Below are positions 8,413-14,855 of a stretch of 20,482 nt of DNA, piece by piece. A program made the translations under genes and the position numbers. The notes under the pieces were generated by a model, which worked only from the letters and a program-made list of their open reading frames with translations, was not told the DNA's origin and ran no database searches. Origin of the DNA: Savagea sp. GTDB taxonomy: Bacteria; Bacillota; Bacilli; Bacillales_A; Planococcaceae. The stretch is taken from assembly GCA_030152585.1 (NCBI GenBank), contig JASLJC010000015.1, forward strand, positions 1 through 20,482, read 5' to 3'. Within the stretch, counting starts at the first letter, position 1, and each line of letters starts with the position of its first letter.

Positions 8413-8430
8413 TCACACCGTTCGATGTGA
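8413..8430. promoter_or_regulatory. 18-bp near-palindrome, candidate operator of the GntR regulator
   Basis: TCACACCG-TT-CGATGTGA is symmetric at seven of eight paired positions. It lies about 6 to 23 bases downstream of the predicted transcription start and ahead of the receptor's ribosome binding site, where a bound repressor would block transcription. Assignment to the FadR-type regulator encoded in the same operon is inference; no second copy was spotted by eye. Confidence 0.5.
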
Positions 8431-8442
8431 TTTCTAAAACAC

Positions 8443-8471
8443 ACTATAGCAATTAAAAACTTGTATGACAA
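8443..8471 (-). promoter_or_regulatory. sigma-A promoter of the TAXI/TRAP hydroxyacid operon
   Basis: On the minus strand, TTGTCA (plus-strand 8466-8471) and TATAGT (8443-8448) are separated by exactly 17 bases, with transcription expected to begin near 8436. It is the only good promoter found for the operon running from 8386 to 640. Confidence 0.75.
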
Positions 8472-8591
8472 CTATTTTTTGAAATAAAATGTATGCGTTT
8501 TCATAACTGTACTAATACAAAGCGCGCTGTATTCGTCTTTGTACTACTTTTTGAAAAATAAAAAGAAAAAAGAAAATGACGAACAAATGAG

Positions 8592-8620
8592 TTGGAAACC
8601 GTCAAGACAAAACGTACGAT
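8592..8620 (+). promoter_or_regulatory. possible sigma-A promoter for the rhodanese gene
   Basis: TTGGAA (8592-8597) and TACGAT (8615-8620) are spaced by 17 bases and lie about 20 bases ahead of the gene. The match is moderate. The AT-rich stretch 8431-8591 between the divergent transcripts holds no gene that I can see. Confidence 0.35.
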
Positions 8621-8641
8621 AGAGAAAAAAGGGGAAAGATG

Positions 8642-8950
8642 ATGACGATAGAAGAGTTATATCCCGATGAAGTAAAAGAGTTATTAGAAGATGGTGCTCC
8701 TGTAACGATTATCGACGTACGTGAAAAAGAAGAGCTTGAAACAGGAACGATTCCGGGAGCGCTTCATATTCCGATTGGTGAAATTCCATTTCATCTCGAT
8801 GCACTCCCGATGAATGCTCTTTATATTATTATTTGTCGTGCGGGAAATCGCAGTGGACGCGTAACGGCTTATTTGACGAGTAGAGGATTTCGGGCAATCA
8901 ATATGGCAAGTGGAATGTTGGAGTGGCACGGGGAAAAAGAATTTCGTTAA
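8642..8950 (+). CDS. single-domain rhodanese (sulfurtransferase-like protein)
   Basis: A 102-residue protein consisting of one rhodanese domain. The strand VTIIDVREKEEL with GTIPGALHIP, and the active-site loop C65-RAGNRS, are the family hallmarks; the cysteine would carry the persulfide. The loop length (six residues after Cys) fits sulfur rather than arsenate or phosphate chemistry. It probably handles sulfane sulfur in the cytoplasm. The physiological partner is unknown. Two ATGs lie in tandem at 8639 and 8642. The second has the better distance from GGGG at 8631-8634, so I use it. The gene is divergent from the TRAP operon and about 100 bases ahead of salA, which has its own promoter, so co-function is not implied. 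Confidence 0.88.
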   Translation: MTIEELYPDEVKELLEDGAPVTIIDVREKEELETGTIPGALHIPIGEIPFHLDALPMNALYIIICRAGNRSGRVTAYLTSRGFRAINMASGMLEWHGEKEFR

Positions 8951-9006
8951 GCGTGAACAAATTGTGAACGAAAGGAAGCACAGAACGTTCAACTGAAGGA
9001 AGATTG

Positions 9007-9015
9007 TGCTATACT
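9007..9015 (+). promoter_or_regulatory. extended -10 promoter element for salA
   Basis: TG-C-TATACT at 9007-9015 is an extended -10 match. A weak -35 (TTCAAC) lies 16 bases upstream of TATACT. It sits 37 bases ahead of the GTG start. Confidence 0.55.
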
Positions 9016-9052
9016 ATTTGAGAAATGAAAATGTTAAGGGAGTTGTCAAATT

Positions 9053-10390
9053 GTGATAAACGAACAACAAGTGCGAGACTTAGTCGGCGCATTAGAAGAT
9101 CCTCTTTTACATAAAACGCTAGGCGAGGTAGGAGCTATTCGAAACGTAACGATTGAAGACAACATCGTCCGTATTCAAATCGCCTCTCCTGTCACAGGAA
9201 AGCCGGAACAACTGGAGTTTCAGCAGCTCGTCGTCGACACGATTAAAACAGGTGGCGCAGATGCTGTATTGATCGAGTTTGAACCGACAGAAGGCGTCGA
9301 AGAAAAAGAAACTTCATCTAATAGCATTACAGAAGAACGTGTACGTGAAGTAGTAGAAAATTTACAAGATCCATTCCTTAAAAAGCCATTGAAAGAAACG
9401 AACGGTTTATTAAGTGTTTCAATTAAACCTGAAAAAAATCATGTCAGTGTGAAAGTCGCAATCGTTGCGACAGGGACACCAGAACAGATGGACCTTCAAA
9501 TGCAAATTGTCGACGATTTAAAAGCAGCAGGCGCTCGCACAGTCGGTATTCGATTTGAAGAATTATCAGAAGAAACGTTAGATCGCTTCCGTGAAGAAAC
9601 AGCAGGTCATGAAGCAGACTTAGATCTTTTATCACCACTGCGCGATATCGATTTTATTTCAATCGCATCAGGAAAAGGTGGCGTTGGAAAATCGACAGTG
9701 TCGGTAAACTTAGCAGTCGCACTAGCGCGCCAAGGTAAAAAAGTCGGTCTCGTCGATGCAGACATTTACGGCTTTAGTGTACCGGATATGATGGGTGTCG
9801 AAGATATGCCAGAAATTAGCCCAGAACAACATATTATTCCGGTCGAGCGTAAAGGAGTGAAAGTCATTTCGATGGGCTTTTTCGTTGAAGAAAATGCACC
9901 TGTCATTTGGCGTGGACCATTACTTGGAAAAGTATTAAATCAATTTTTCAGTGGAGTAGAATGGGGCGAACTCGACTATTTATTACTCGACTTGCCACCG
10001 GGAACAGGTGATGTTGCATTAGATGTTCACCAAATGCTCCCAGCATCAAAAGAAATTATCGTGACGACACCTCACCCGACAGCAGCATTCGTTGCCGCAC
10101 GTGCAGGATCGATGGCGTTACAAACAGATCACGAAATTCTCGGCGTCATCGAAAATATGGCGTGGTTCGAATCGAAAGAAACAGGAAATAAAGAATACGT
10201 CTTCGGGCAAGGTGGCGGAGTGAAACTTGCAGAAGAGTTACGTACCGATTTACTCGGTCAAATTCCACTCGGACAACCAGATTGGAACGATGAAGACTTC
10301 GCACCATCGGTTTACGAACCGTCTCATCCTATCGGGGCGATTTATGACGATATTGCAAAACAAGTTATCCGCAAAACAGGTCGCGAATAA
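9053..10390 (+). CDS. salA: SalA/Mrp-family P-loop ATPase with two tandem DUF59 domains
   Basis: A 445-residue protein. Residues about 3-78 and 92-172 are two clear copies of the MIP18/DUF59 domain. Each begins VRxxVxxLxDPxLxKxL and each contains GxPEQ-xxxQxxVDxxKxxGA. A ParA/Mrp ATPase domain follows, with the deviant Walker A GKGGVGKS at 207-214, the switch region DADIYGFS and LLLDLPPGTGD. The C-terminal CxxC pair used by Fe-S scaffold Mrp proteins is absent (ENMAWFESKETGNKEYVFG), as in B. subtilis SalA, a regulator that relieves ScoC repression of protease genes. B. subtilis SalA is about 350 residues with one DUF59, so this copy is longer by one domain. The start is GTG at 9053, with AAGGGAG ten bases upstream. 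A large hairpin terminator follows. Confidence 0.88.
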   Translation: MINEQQVRDLVGALEDPLLHKTLGEVGAIRNVTIEDNIVRIQIASPVTGKPEQLEFQQLVVDTIKTGGADAVLIEFEPTEGVEEKETSSNSITEERVREVVENLQDPFLKKPLKETNGLLSVSIKPEKNHVSVKVAIVATGTPEQMDLQMQIVDDLKAAGARTVGIRFEELSEETLDRFREETAGHEADLDLLSPLRDIDFISIASGKGGVGKSTVSVNLAVALARQGKKVGLVDADIYGFSVPDMMGVEDMPEISPEQHIIPVERKGVKVISMGFFVEENAPVIWRGPLLGKVLNQFFSGVEWGELDYLLLDLPPGTGDVALDVHQMLPASKEIIVTTPHPTAAFVAARAGSMALQTDHEILGVIENMAWFESKETGNKEYVFGQGGGVKLAEELRTDLLGQIPLGQPDWNDEDFAPSVYEPSHPIGAIYDDIAKQVIRKTGRE

Positions 10391-10408
10391 TCAATTGCAA
10401 TTAAGAAT

Positions 10409-10460
10409 ACTTAGTATCCATTCGAGGTATATACTTCGTAAAATGGATACTAAGTTTTTT
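10409..10460 (+). terminator. strong terminator after salA
   Basis: The 14-bp arms ACTTAGTATCCATT (10409-10422) and AATGGATACTAAGT (10442-10455) pair perfectly. A second stem, CGAGGTAT with ATACTTCG (10423-10438), closes the top. A run of seven Ts follows. The length suggests a robust, insulating terminator. Confidence 0.88.
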
Positions 10461-10575
10461 TATACAGGACAAAAATAGAAAGAGTCAGCCATTAGTGAAA
10501 TGTAGCTCTTTTTCGTTGGTCAGGCGGATTCGGATAGTTTTTTTCGTCGTAAAAGATAAAAAAACAAAAAAAGAC

Positions 10576-10604
10576 TTGACAAAAAAGAATAAAATCGGCA
10601 TACT
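10576..10604 (+). promoter_or_regulatory. upstream promoter of the tRNA cluster
   Basis: A perfect -35 TTGACA (10576-10581), a 17-base spacer and CATACT (10599-10604). An A-rich tract upstream could act as an UP element, as usual for stable RNA promoters. Confidence 0.75.
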
Positions 10605-10666
10605 AGTTCATGTAATTCGGTCATAAGCACGTCAACGAACGAATCAAAACATTTTTAAAAAAAGTG

Positions 10667-10694
10667 TTGCATTTTCAAAATAGCGTGTTATAAT
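10667..10694 (+). promoter_or_regulatory. proximal promoter of the tRNA cluster
   Basis: TTGCAT (10667-10672), a 16-base spacer and a perfect TATAAT (10689-10694) extended by TG at 10686-10687. It lies 40 bases before the first tRNA. Tandem promoters of this sort are typical of rRNA and tRNA operons. Confidence 0.78.
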
Positions 10695-10733
10695 GATAGA
10701 TGTCTTCAGAAATAGCTGAAGAAATAATATGAA

Positions 10734-10808
10734 TCCGCAGTAGCTCAGTGGTAGAGCCCTCGGCTGTTAACCGAGTAGTCGTAAGTTCGAATCTTACCTG
10801 CGGAGCCA
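10734..10808 (+). tRNA. tRNA-Asn (anticodon GTT), CCA encoded
   Basis: Acceptor TCCGCAG pairs with CTGCGGA. The anticodon stem CTCGG/CCGAG holds loop CTGTTAA with GTT at 10766-10768. The T arm GTAAGTTCGAATCTTAC is intact, and CCA is encoded at 10806-10808. It is the first gene of the cluster. Confidence 0.97.
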
Positions 10809-10842
10809 TTTTTATGTAAAGCGGGTCACTCACGTATTGAAT

Positions 10843-10915
10843 GCTTCCATAGCTCAGTAGGTAGAGTACATCCATGGTAAGGATGAGGCCGCCGGTTCGA
10901 TCCCGGCTGGAAGCT
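10843..10915 (+). tRNA. tRNA-Thr (anticodon GGT), CCA not encoded
   Basis: Acceptor GCTTCCA pairs with TGGAAGC, with discriminator T. The anticodon stem CATCC/GGATG holds loop ATGGTAA with GGT at 10876-10878. The sequence TTAA follows instead of CCA, so the tail must be added by nucleotidyltransferase, as for the B. subtilis counterpart. The D stem closes with a G-U pair (GCTC/GAGT). Confidence 0.96.
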
Positions 10916-10945
10916 TAAAAGCTTCGAAGAAATGTAAAAAAAGCC

Positions 10946-10977
10946 TTGCATTACCAAAAAAGATATGTTAGTATAAT
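10946..10977 (+). promoter_or_regulatory. possible internal promoter ahead of tRNA-Glu
   Basis: TTGCAT (10946-10951) and TAGTAT (10969-10974) are 17 bases apart, and an overlapping TATAAT occurs at 10972-10977. The 92-base gap between tRNA-Thr and tRNA-Glu gives it room to act. It could let the Glu-Tyr-Gln part be transcribed separately. Confidence 0.55.
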
Positions 10978-11007
10978 AATTGTGCTTAAAAGAGACATTT
11001 CAAATAT

Positions 11008-11082
11008 GGCCCCTTGGTCAAGCGGTTAAGACACCACCCTTTCACGGTGGTAACACGGGTTCGAGTCCCGTAGGGGTCACCA
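11008..11082 (+). tRNA. tRNA-Glu (anticodon TTC), CCA encoded
   Basis: Acceptor GGCCCCT pairs with AGGGGTC. The anticodon stem CCACC/GGTGG holds loop CTTTCAC with TTC at 11041-11043. The T arm ACGGGTTCGAGTCCCGT is intact, and CCA is at 11080-11082. Confidence 0.97.
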
Positions 11083-11102
11083 TTTTTATGCAAGTTCGTC
11101 TC

Positions 11103-11188
11103 GGTAGGGTAGCGAAGAGGCTAAACGCGGCGGACTGTAAATCCGCTCCCTTACGGGTTCAGGGGTTCGAATCCCTTCCCTACCACCA
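11103..11188 (+). tRNA. tRNA-Tyr (anticodon GTA), long variable arm, CCA encoded
   Basis: An 86-base class II tRNA. Acceptor GGTAGGG pairs with CCCTACC. The anticodon stem GCGGA/TCCGC holds loop CTGTAAA with GTA at 11137-11139. The extended variable arm (about 11147-11159) is typical of bacterial tRNA-Tyr. CCA is encoded at 11186-11188. Confidence 0.97.
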
Positions 11189-11208
11189 TTATTTTTATAT
11201 ATTATCGT

Positions 11209-11281
11209 TGGGGTATAGCCAAGCGGTAAGGCAACGGACTTTGACTCCGTCATCTCGTTGGTTCGAATCCAGCTACCCCAG
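11209..11281 (+). tRNA. tRNA-Gln (anticodon TTG), CCA not encoded
   Basis: Acceptor TGGGGTA pairs with TACCCCA, with discriminator G. The anticodon stem ACGGA/TCCGT holds loop CTTTGAC with TTG at 11241-11243. TCA follows the discriminator rather than CCA. It is the last gene of the cluster, directly followed by a terminator. Confidence 0.96.
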
Positions 11282-11287
11282 TCATAC

Positions 11288-11321
11288 AAACGTCTATCGA
11301 TTATTCGGTAGACGTTTTTTT
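11288..11321 (+). terminator. terminator of the tRNA cluster
   Basis: AAACGTCTA (11288-11296) pairs with TAGACGTTT (11309-11317), with an inner CGA/TCG closing the loop. A run of seven Ts ends it. Confidence 0.88.
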
Positions 11322-11326
11322 ATGCG

Positions 11327-11464
11327 CACAATTCCGTACGGATTTGCGGACGCCAGCTCAAATTGCGAGCTCTTTCAATGCCCCAAGCAAGTTCCCGGGA
11401 AAAACTTGCTTGGGAAGTTGAAGAGCGAGCCTCACGTCTTGCATGCAAATCCGAAGGAATTGTG
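11327..11464. repeat. 138-nt imperfect inverted repeat, possible structured RNA or MITE
   Basis: Nested complementary blocks fold the whole segment: CACAATTCC/GGAATTGTG (11327-11335 with 11456-11464), CGGATTTGC/GCAAATCCG (11339-11347 with 11445-11453), GACG/CGTC, GCTC/GAGC, GCTCTTTCAA/TTGAAGAGC with one bulge, and the 12-bp apical stem CCCAAGCAAGTT/AACTTGCTTGGG (11382-11393 with 11403-11414). No T run follows on either strand, so it is not a plain terminator. It begins ten bases past the tRNA cluster terminator. I recognise no known RNA family and see no target-site duplication. It could be an unassigned structured RNA or a miniature palindromic element. Confidence 0.7.
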
Positions 11465-11800
11465 TGAAAATCCCAACATATATTATAGAACCTCTTTACA
11501 GACGAACCGAACCCTCTTTCTATTCAATGAACGAGCCGTTGCTTAACCTTCAGCAGTCAAATGCTAAAGTAATCGGTAAATCGTAAACTTCGGATTTTGC
11601 GTAGAAACCTATCGATTGCATGAAAATCCCTCCTTTCTTTTCGGTTCGAAATGCCCCTTCACTGTGACATGATAAAGCGATAAAAAAGATACGAAAATGG
11701 AGTAAAAAACGGCTGTAAGTCATGTATAATGAAGGTAAGGTTAAGTTTTTGGGGCAGTAATGAGTAGCAAGTTGATAAAACCGTAGGGGGCAGGTCTTCA
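11465..11800. other. rest of the intergenic region before the GGDEF-EAL gene
   Basis: Apart from the 23-codon minus-strand ORF at 11550-11621, no gene is supported. A 9-bp inverted repeat (CGAACCGAA at 11503-11511, TTCGGTTCG at 11640-11648) brackets that ORF. A TATAAT at 11725-11730 (+) could be the -10 of the downstream gene, but no convincing -35 accompanies it. No c-di-GMP riboswitch was recognised ahead of the c-di-GMP gene. Confidence 0.45.
11550..11621 (-). CDS. 23-residue small ORF with a strong ribosome binding site, unknown
   Basis: The minus strand carries AAAGGAGGG six bases ahead of an ATG (11619-11621), an almost ideal Bacillus ribosome binding site. It opens 23 codons: MQSIGFYAKSEVYDLPITLA plus FDC, then TGA. 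There is no signal peptide or transmembrane helix. The peptide contains mixed polar and hydrophobic residues with one C-terminal cysteine. I do not recognise it. It lies between the tRNA cluster and the divergent GGDEF-EAL gene and is bracketed by a 9-bp inverted repeat. It could be a real small protein, a leader peptide, or the surviving start of a lost gene. No convincing promoter is visible on that strand. Confidence 0.4.
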   Translation of the reverse strand: MQSIGFYAKSEVYDLPITLAFDC

Positions 11801-13912
11801 ATGCAAAATAAAGTAAGTCTAATGCGTGACATTATGAAGCGTCAAGTAGGAGAAAATGTAGATGCCGTCTTACATGATATTGCTTATGCTGTCGACCGAT
11901 CTGCAATTGTGGCAGTGACAGATGGGTTAGGCAAAATCATATATGTCAATGAGCTTTTTTCTAAAATATCGAAATACGATGAAAGTGAATTAATCGGGCA
12001 AGATCATAGTATTGTAAATTCAGGCTATCACCCGCGTGAATTTTTCCGAGATATGTGGGTAACGATTCGACGGGGCGACATGTGGACAGGGCAAGTCCGC
12101 AATCGCGCGAAAGATGGTAGTTACTATTGGGTCGATACGGTCATCGTACCTTTTTTAAATGCGGATGGAAAACCGTATCAATTTATCTCGATTCGTTGGG
12201 ACATTACAGAAAAGAAAGAAATGGAACAAAAAGTACGTGAAAGTGCAGAGATGTATCGTATTATTACAGAAAATGCATCTGATTTTATTGCGGTCATCGA
12301 TTTAAATGCGCATTTTAAATATTTATCACCTGCTTATGAGAAAAAATTAGGCTATCCGACAGCACGTCTTGAAAACCAGTCGTTTTGGGATATTTTACAT
12401 CCAGACGATAAAGAACGAGTGAAACGAGACGTACGAAAAAATTTAACATATGAACGCGACCAATTCCGAGTGGAGTTCCGTGTCGTTTCGTATGAAAGAG
12501 ACAATTATTATATGCAAGCGACAATGAATATCATTCAAGACGAAGGTATGCATAAAGGAGATCTCGTCGTCGTTATGCAAGATATTACACATAAGAAAAA
12601 GACAGAAAAGAGAATGCAAAGTTTAGCTTTAAACGATCAGTTAACGATGCTCCTGAATCGAACAGCGTATCGTCGTCAATTGTTCGAAGATATTAAAGTA
12701 GCAAAAGAAGAAGAAACGAAATTAGCGGTCGTCTATATGAATATTGATCGTTTCCGTTATATTAACGATTCACTCGGACATGCTGCAGGTGATGAACTAT
12801 TAAAAGTCGTAGCGAGTCGATTAAAAAGTGTCATTCCAAGTGGTGCAATCGGACGTATTGCAGGTGATGAATTTGCCTTTACGCTCCACAATATTATGAA
12901 CGAAACCGATGCAATTGAATTGAGTGAAGAAGTACGTTATTTGTTACAAGAACCGATTTATTTAAATGAAGAAGCGTATGAAGTGACATTAAGTAGTGGA
13001 ATTTCAGTTTATCCAGATCACGCATTAAAAGCATCCGACCTCGTTTCAAGAGCAGAAAAAGCATTACATATCGCCAAAACGAATGGCGGTAACCGTTATG
13101 AATTGTATCAGCCTGGAACGGTGACGAAAACGTTAGAACGCATATTACTTGAAAACGAGTTACGTCGAAGCGTTGAAGCACAATATTTCGAGTTAGAATA
13201 TCAACCGAAAATTGATTTACACACGAAGCATTATATCGGATTTGAAGCACTCGTTCGTTGGGTCCACCCCGATCTTGGACGGATTCCACCCGATAAGTTT
13301 ATTCCGTTAGCAGAGGAAACAAAAATTATTATTCCTCTTGGCGAATGGATTTTAAATGAAGCGTGTCGTCAATTAAGACAATGGATTGATGAAGGTTATC
13401 CTCCATTACAAATGGCGGTCAATATGTCTTCTATTCAATTAGAAGATCCGAATGTCGATCTCGTCGTACAAGCTGCTTTACAACGATACAACATTCAGCC
13501 ACAATGGCTTGAAATCGAATTGACAGAAAGTGCTTTTGCCGACCGTAAAGAATTAAGCGAAACGATTGAACGAATTCGTGCACTCGGTGTTTCTGTTGCG
13601 ATTGATGATTTCGGAACAGGGTATAGTACATTCAGTTATATTAAGGAATTACCGATCGATACGATCAAAATCGACCGGGCTTTCGTGCAAGAAATTGATA
13701 ACAATAAAGAGAACCAAGCGATCGTCAGTGCGATTGTGACACTCGCCGCTACTGCACAACTACAAGTCGTTGCAGAAGGAATCGAGTCGGAACACGAAGG
13801 GGAAGTGTTACGTGAACTCGGTTGTGAAATCGGACAAGGCTATTTTTATAGTCGTCCGATAGCGCCAGAAGAATGTGTCATATTAATGGATGAACATCAC
13901 CAAAAAGAATGA
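11801..13912 (+). CDS. PAS-PAS-GGDEF-EAL protein, probable c-di-GMP phosphodiesterase
   Basis: A 703-residue cytoplasmic signalling protein with no transmembrane segment. PAS 1 spans about residues 26-140 and PAS 2 about 146-267. A GGDEF domain spans about 275-437 with the signature degenerated to AGDEF (354-358), though the upstream NIDRFRYINDSLGHAAGD block is well kept. An EAL domain spans about 447-700 with E482-A-L, NMSS, the ELTES block near 573, IDDFGTGYS (601-609), VAEGIES and GQGYFYSRP. The EAL motifs needed for metal binding and catalysis look intact, so c-di-GMP hydrolysis is the likely output. The AGDEF domain may be a GTP-sensing regulatory domain or weakly active. The PAS domains probably sense a small ligand or redox state. 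Arginase follows after 20 bases, so the two are probably cotranscribed. Confidence 0.9.
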   Translation: MQNKVSLMRDIMKRQVGENVDAVLHDIAYAVDRSAIVAVTDGLGKIIYVNELFSKISKYDESELIGQDHSIVNSGYHPREFFRDMWVTIRRGDMWTGQVRNRAKDGSYYWVDTVIVPFLNADGKPYQFISIRWDITEKKEMEQKVRESAEMYRIITENASDFIAVIDLNAHFKYLSPAYEKKLGYPTARLENQSFWDILHPDDKERVKRDVRKNLTYERDQFRVEFRVVSYERDNYYMQATMNIIQDEGMHKGDLVVVMQDITHKKKTEKRMQSLALNDQLTMLLNRTAYRRQLFEDIKVAKEEETKLAVVYMNIDRFRYINDSLGHAAGDELLKVVASRLKSVIPSGAIGRIAGDEFAFTLHNIMNETDAIELSEEVRYLLQEPIYLNEEAYEVTLSSGISVYPDHALKASDLVSRAEKALHIAKTNGGNRYELYQPGTVTKTLERILLENELRRSVEAQYFELEYQPKIDLHTKHYIGFEALVRWVHPDLGRIPPDKFIPLAEETKIIIPLGEWILNEACRQLRQWIDEGYPPLQMAVNMSSIQLEDPNVDLVVQAALQRYNIQPQWLEIELTESAFADRKELSETIERIRALGVSVAIDDFGTGYSTFSYIKELPIDTIKIDRAFVQEIDNNKENQAIVSAIVTLAATAQLQVVAEGIESEHEGEVLRELGCEIGQGYFYSRPIAPEECVILMDEHHQKE

Positions 13913-13932
13913 AGAGGAAGAGGAGAGATTGT

Positions 13933-14838
13933 ATGAAACCGTTAAACATTTCAATTATAGGGGTGCCGTTAGATTACGGACAAAATCGTCGTGGGGTAGA
14001 CATGGGACCGAGTGCAATTCGATATGCAGGCATCGTTAAACGATTAGAAGCGTTAGGACACGATGTAATCGATGAAGGCAATATTGACGTACCGGCGGCT
14101 TTTCACGATTTAGAGCAAAATGAACAACTCAAAAACTTAGAAGAAGTCGTACGTGCGAATGAACAACTCGCCCAAGTCGTGAGTCGAGTAAAACGAGAAG
14201 GTCGATTTCCACTCATACTCGGTGGTGACCATAGTATTGCGCTCGGGTCTATTGCAGGTTTAACGAGTACTGTTCCCAATTTAGGTGTCATTTGGTTTGA
14301 TGCACATGCAGACGTGAATACTGAAAAAACGTCACCGTCTGGAAATATTCACGGCATGTCGCTCGCTGCAAGTATCGGTCGAGGTAATGAACGACTCGTC
14401 AACTTGTATCAAGAAGGACAAAAAGTAAATCCTGAAAATGTCGTCTTTATCGGGTTACGAGAGTCAGACCCGGAAGAAAAACAACTCATTCGCGACCTCG
14501 GTATTCAAGCGTATACGATGCATGAAATCGATCGTTACGGAATGGCAGAAGTCATTGAACGAGCGATAGCATATTTTAAAGAGCGCAACGTCGAACATGT
14601 TCACTTATCGCTTGATATTGATGTTATCGATCCTTTATTTGCACCTGGTGTCGGTACGTATTCACCCGGTGGTATTAGTTACCGAGAAGCACATTTAGCG
14701 ATGGAATTACTTCAACAAGCTGATTGTATTACGTCGACTGAAATTGTAGAAGTGAATCCAATATTAGATGAAAAAAATAAAACAGCAGACGTAGCTGTCG
14801 CTTTAATGGGTTCTCTTTTAGGCGAAACCTTAAGCTAA
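13933..14838 (+). CDS. rocF: arginase
   Basis: A 301-residue ureohydrolase that converts L-arginine to L-ornithine and urea. The manganese-binding motifs are all present: GGDHS with H100, the DAHADVNT block with D123, H125 and D127, and SLDIDVIDP with D228 and D230. The N-terminus (SIIGVPLDYGQNRRGVDMGP) and the SGNIHGMSLA block identify arginase rather than agmatinase or formiminoglutamase. I chose the ATG at 13933 with GAGGAGAG upstream over an in-frame ATG at 13909 that overlaps the preceding gene. It is probably transcribed with the GGDEF-EAL gene, as no separate promoter is evident in the 20-base gap. A terminator follows before the sigW operon. Confidence 0.95.
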   Translation: MKPLNISIIGVPLDYGQNRRGVDMGPSAIRYAGIVKRLEALGHDVIDEGNIDVPAAFHDLEQNEQLKNLEEVVRANEQLAQVVSRVKREGRFPLILGGDHSIALGSIAGLTSTVPNLGVIWFDAHADVNTEKTSPSGNIHGMSLAASIGRGNERLVNLYQEGQKVNPENVVFIGLRESDPEEKQLIRDLGIQAYTMHEIDRYGMAEVIERAIAYFKERNVEHVHLSLDIDVIDPLFAPGVGTYSPGGISYREAHLAMELLQQADCITSTEIVEVNPILDEKNKTADVAVALMGSLLGETLS

Positions 14839-14855
14839 TAAAAAATAAGTTCGAT

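Larger units (their letters stand above)
10461..10733. other. intergenic stretch between salA and the tRNA cluster
   Basis: No gene is seen here. It holds a weak AAAGAG/CTCTTT hairpin followed by Ts (about 10479-10514), an A-rich tract, and two promoters for the tRNA cluster. Confidence 0.6.

Noticed and set aside
8595..8616. A possible sigma-W promoter (GAAAC ... CGTA) ahead of the rhodanese gene
   Set aside because: The spacing between the two elements is only 13 bases, against 16 in the clear sigma-W promoter at 14986-15013, and the -35 lacks the leading T.
10409..10460. The large hairpin after salA as a possible small RNA or CRISPR-type repeat
   Set aside because: It occurs once, lies 19 bases after a stop codon and is followed by a T run, so a terminator explains it. 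No CRISPR array was seen in the window.
10980..11546. A 188-codon open frame across three tRNA genes and the following hairpin
   Set aside because: It reads straight through tRNA-Glu, tRNA-Tyr and tRNA-Gln and the terminator, and has no ribosome binding site. It is a by-product of the structural RNA sequence.
11640..11800. A c-di-GMP riboswitch in the leader of the GGDEF-EAL gene
   Set aside because: I could not find the conserved core segments of the GEMM-I or GEMM-II aptamers.
11550..11801. An 83-codon minus-strand frame starting at 11801
   Set aside because: Only its last 23 codons follow a ribosome binding site. The upstream part has no site, overlaps the promoter region of the divergent gene and looks non-coding.
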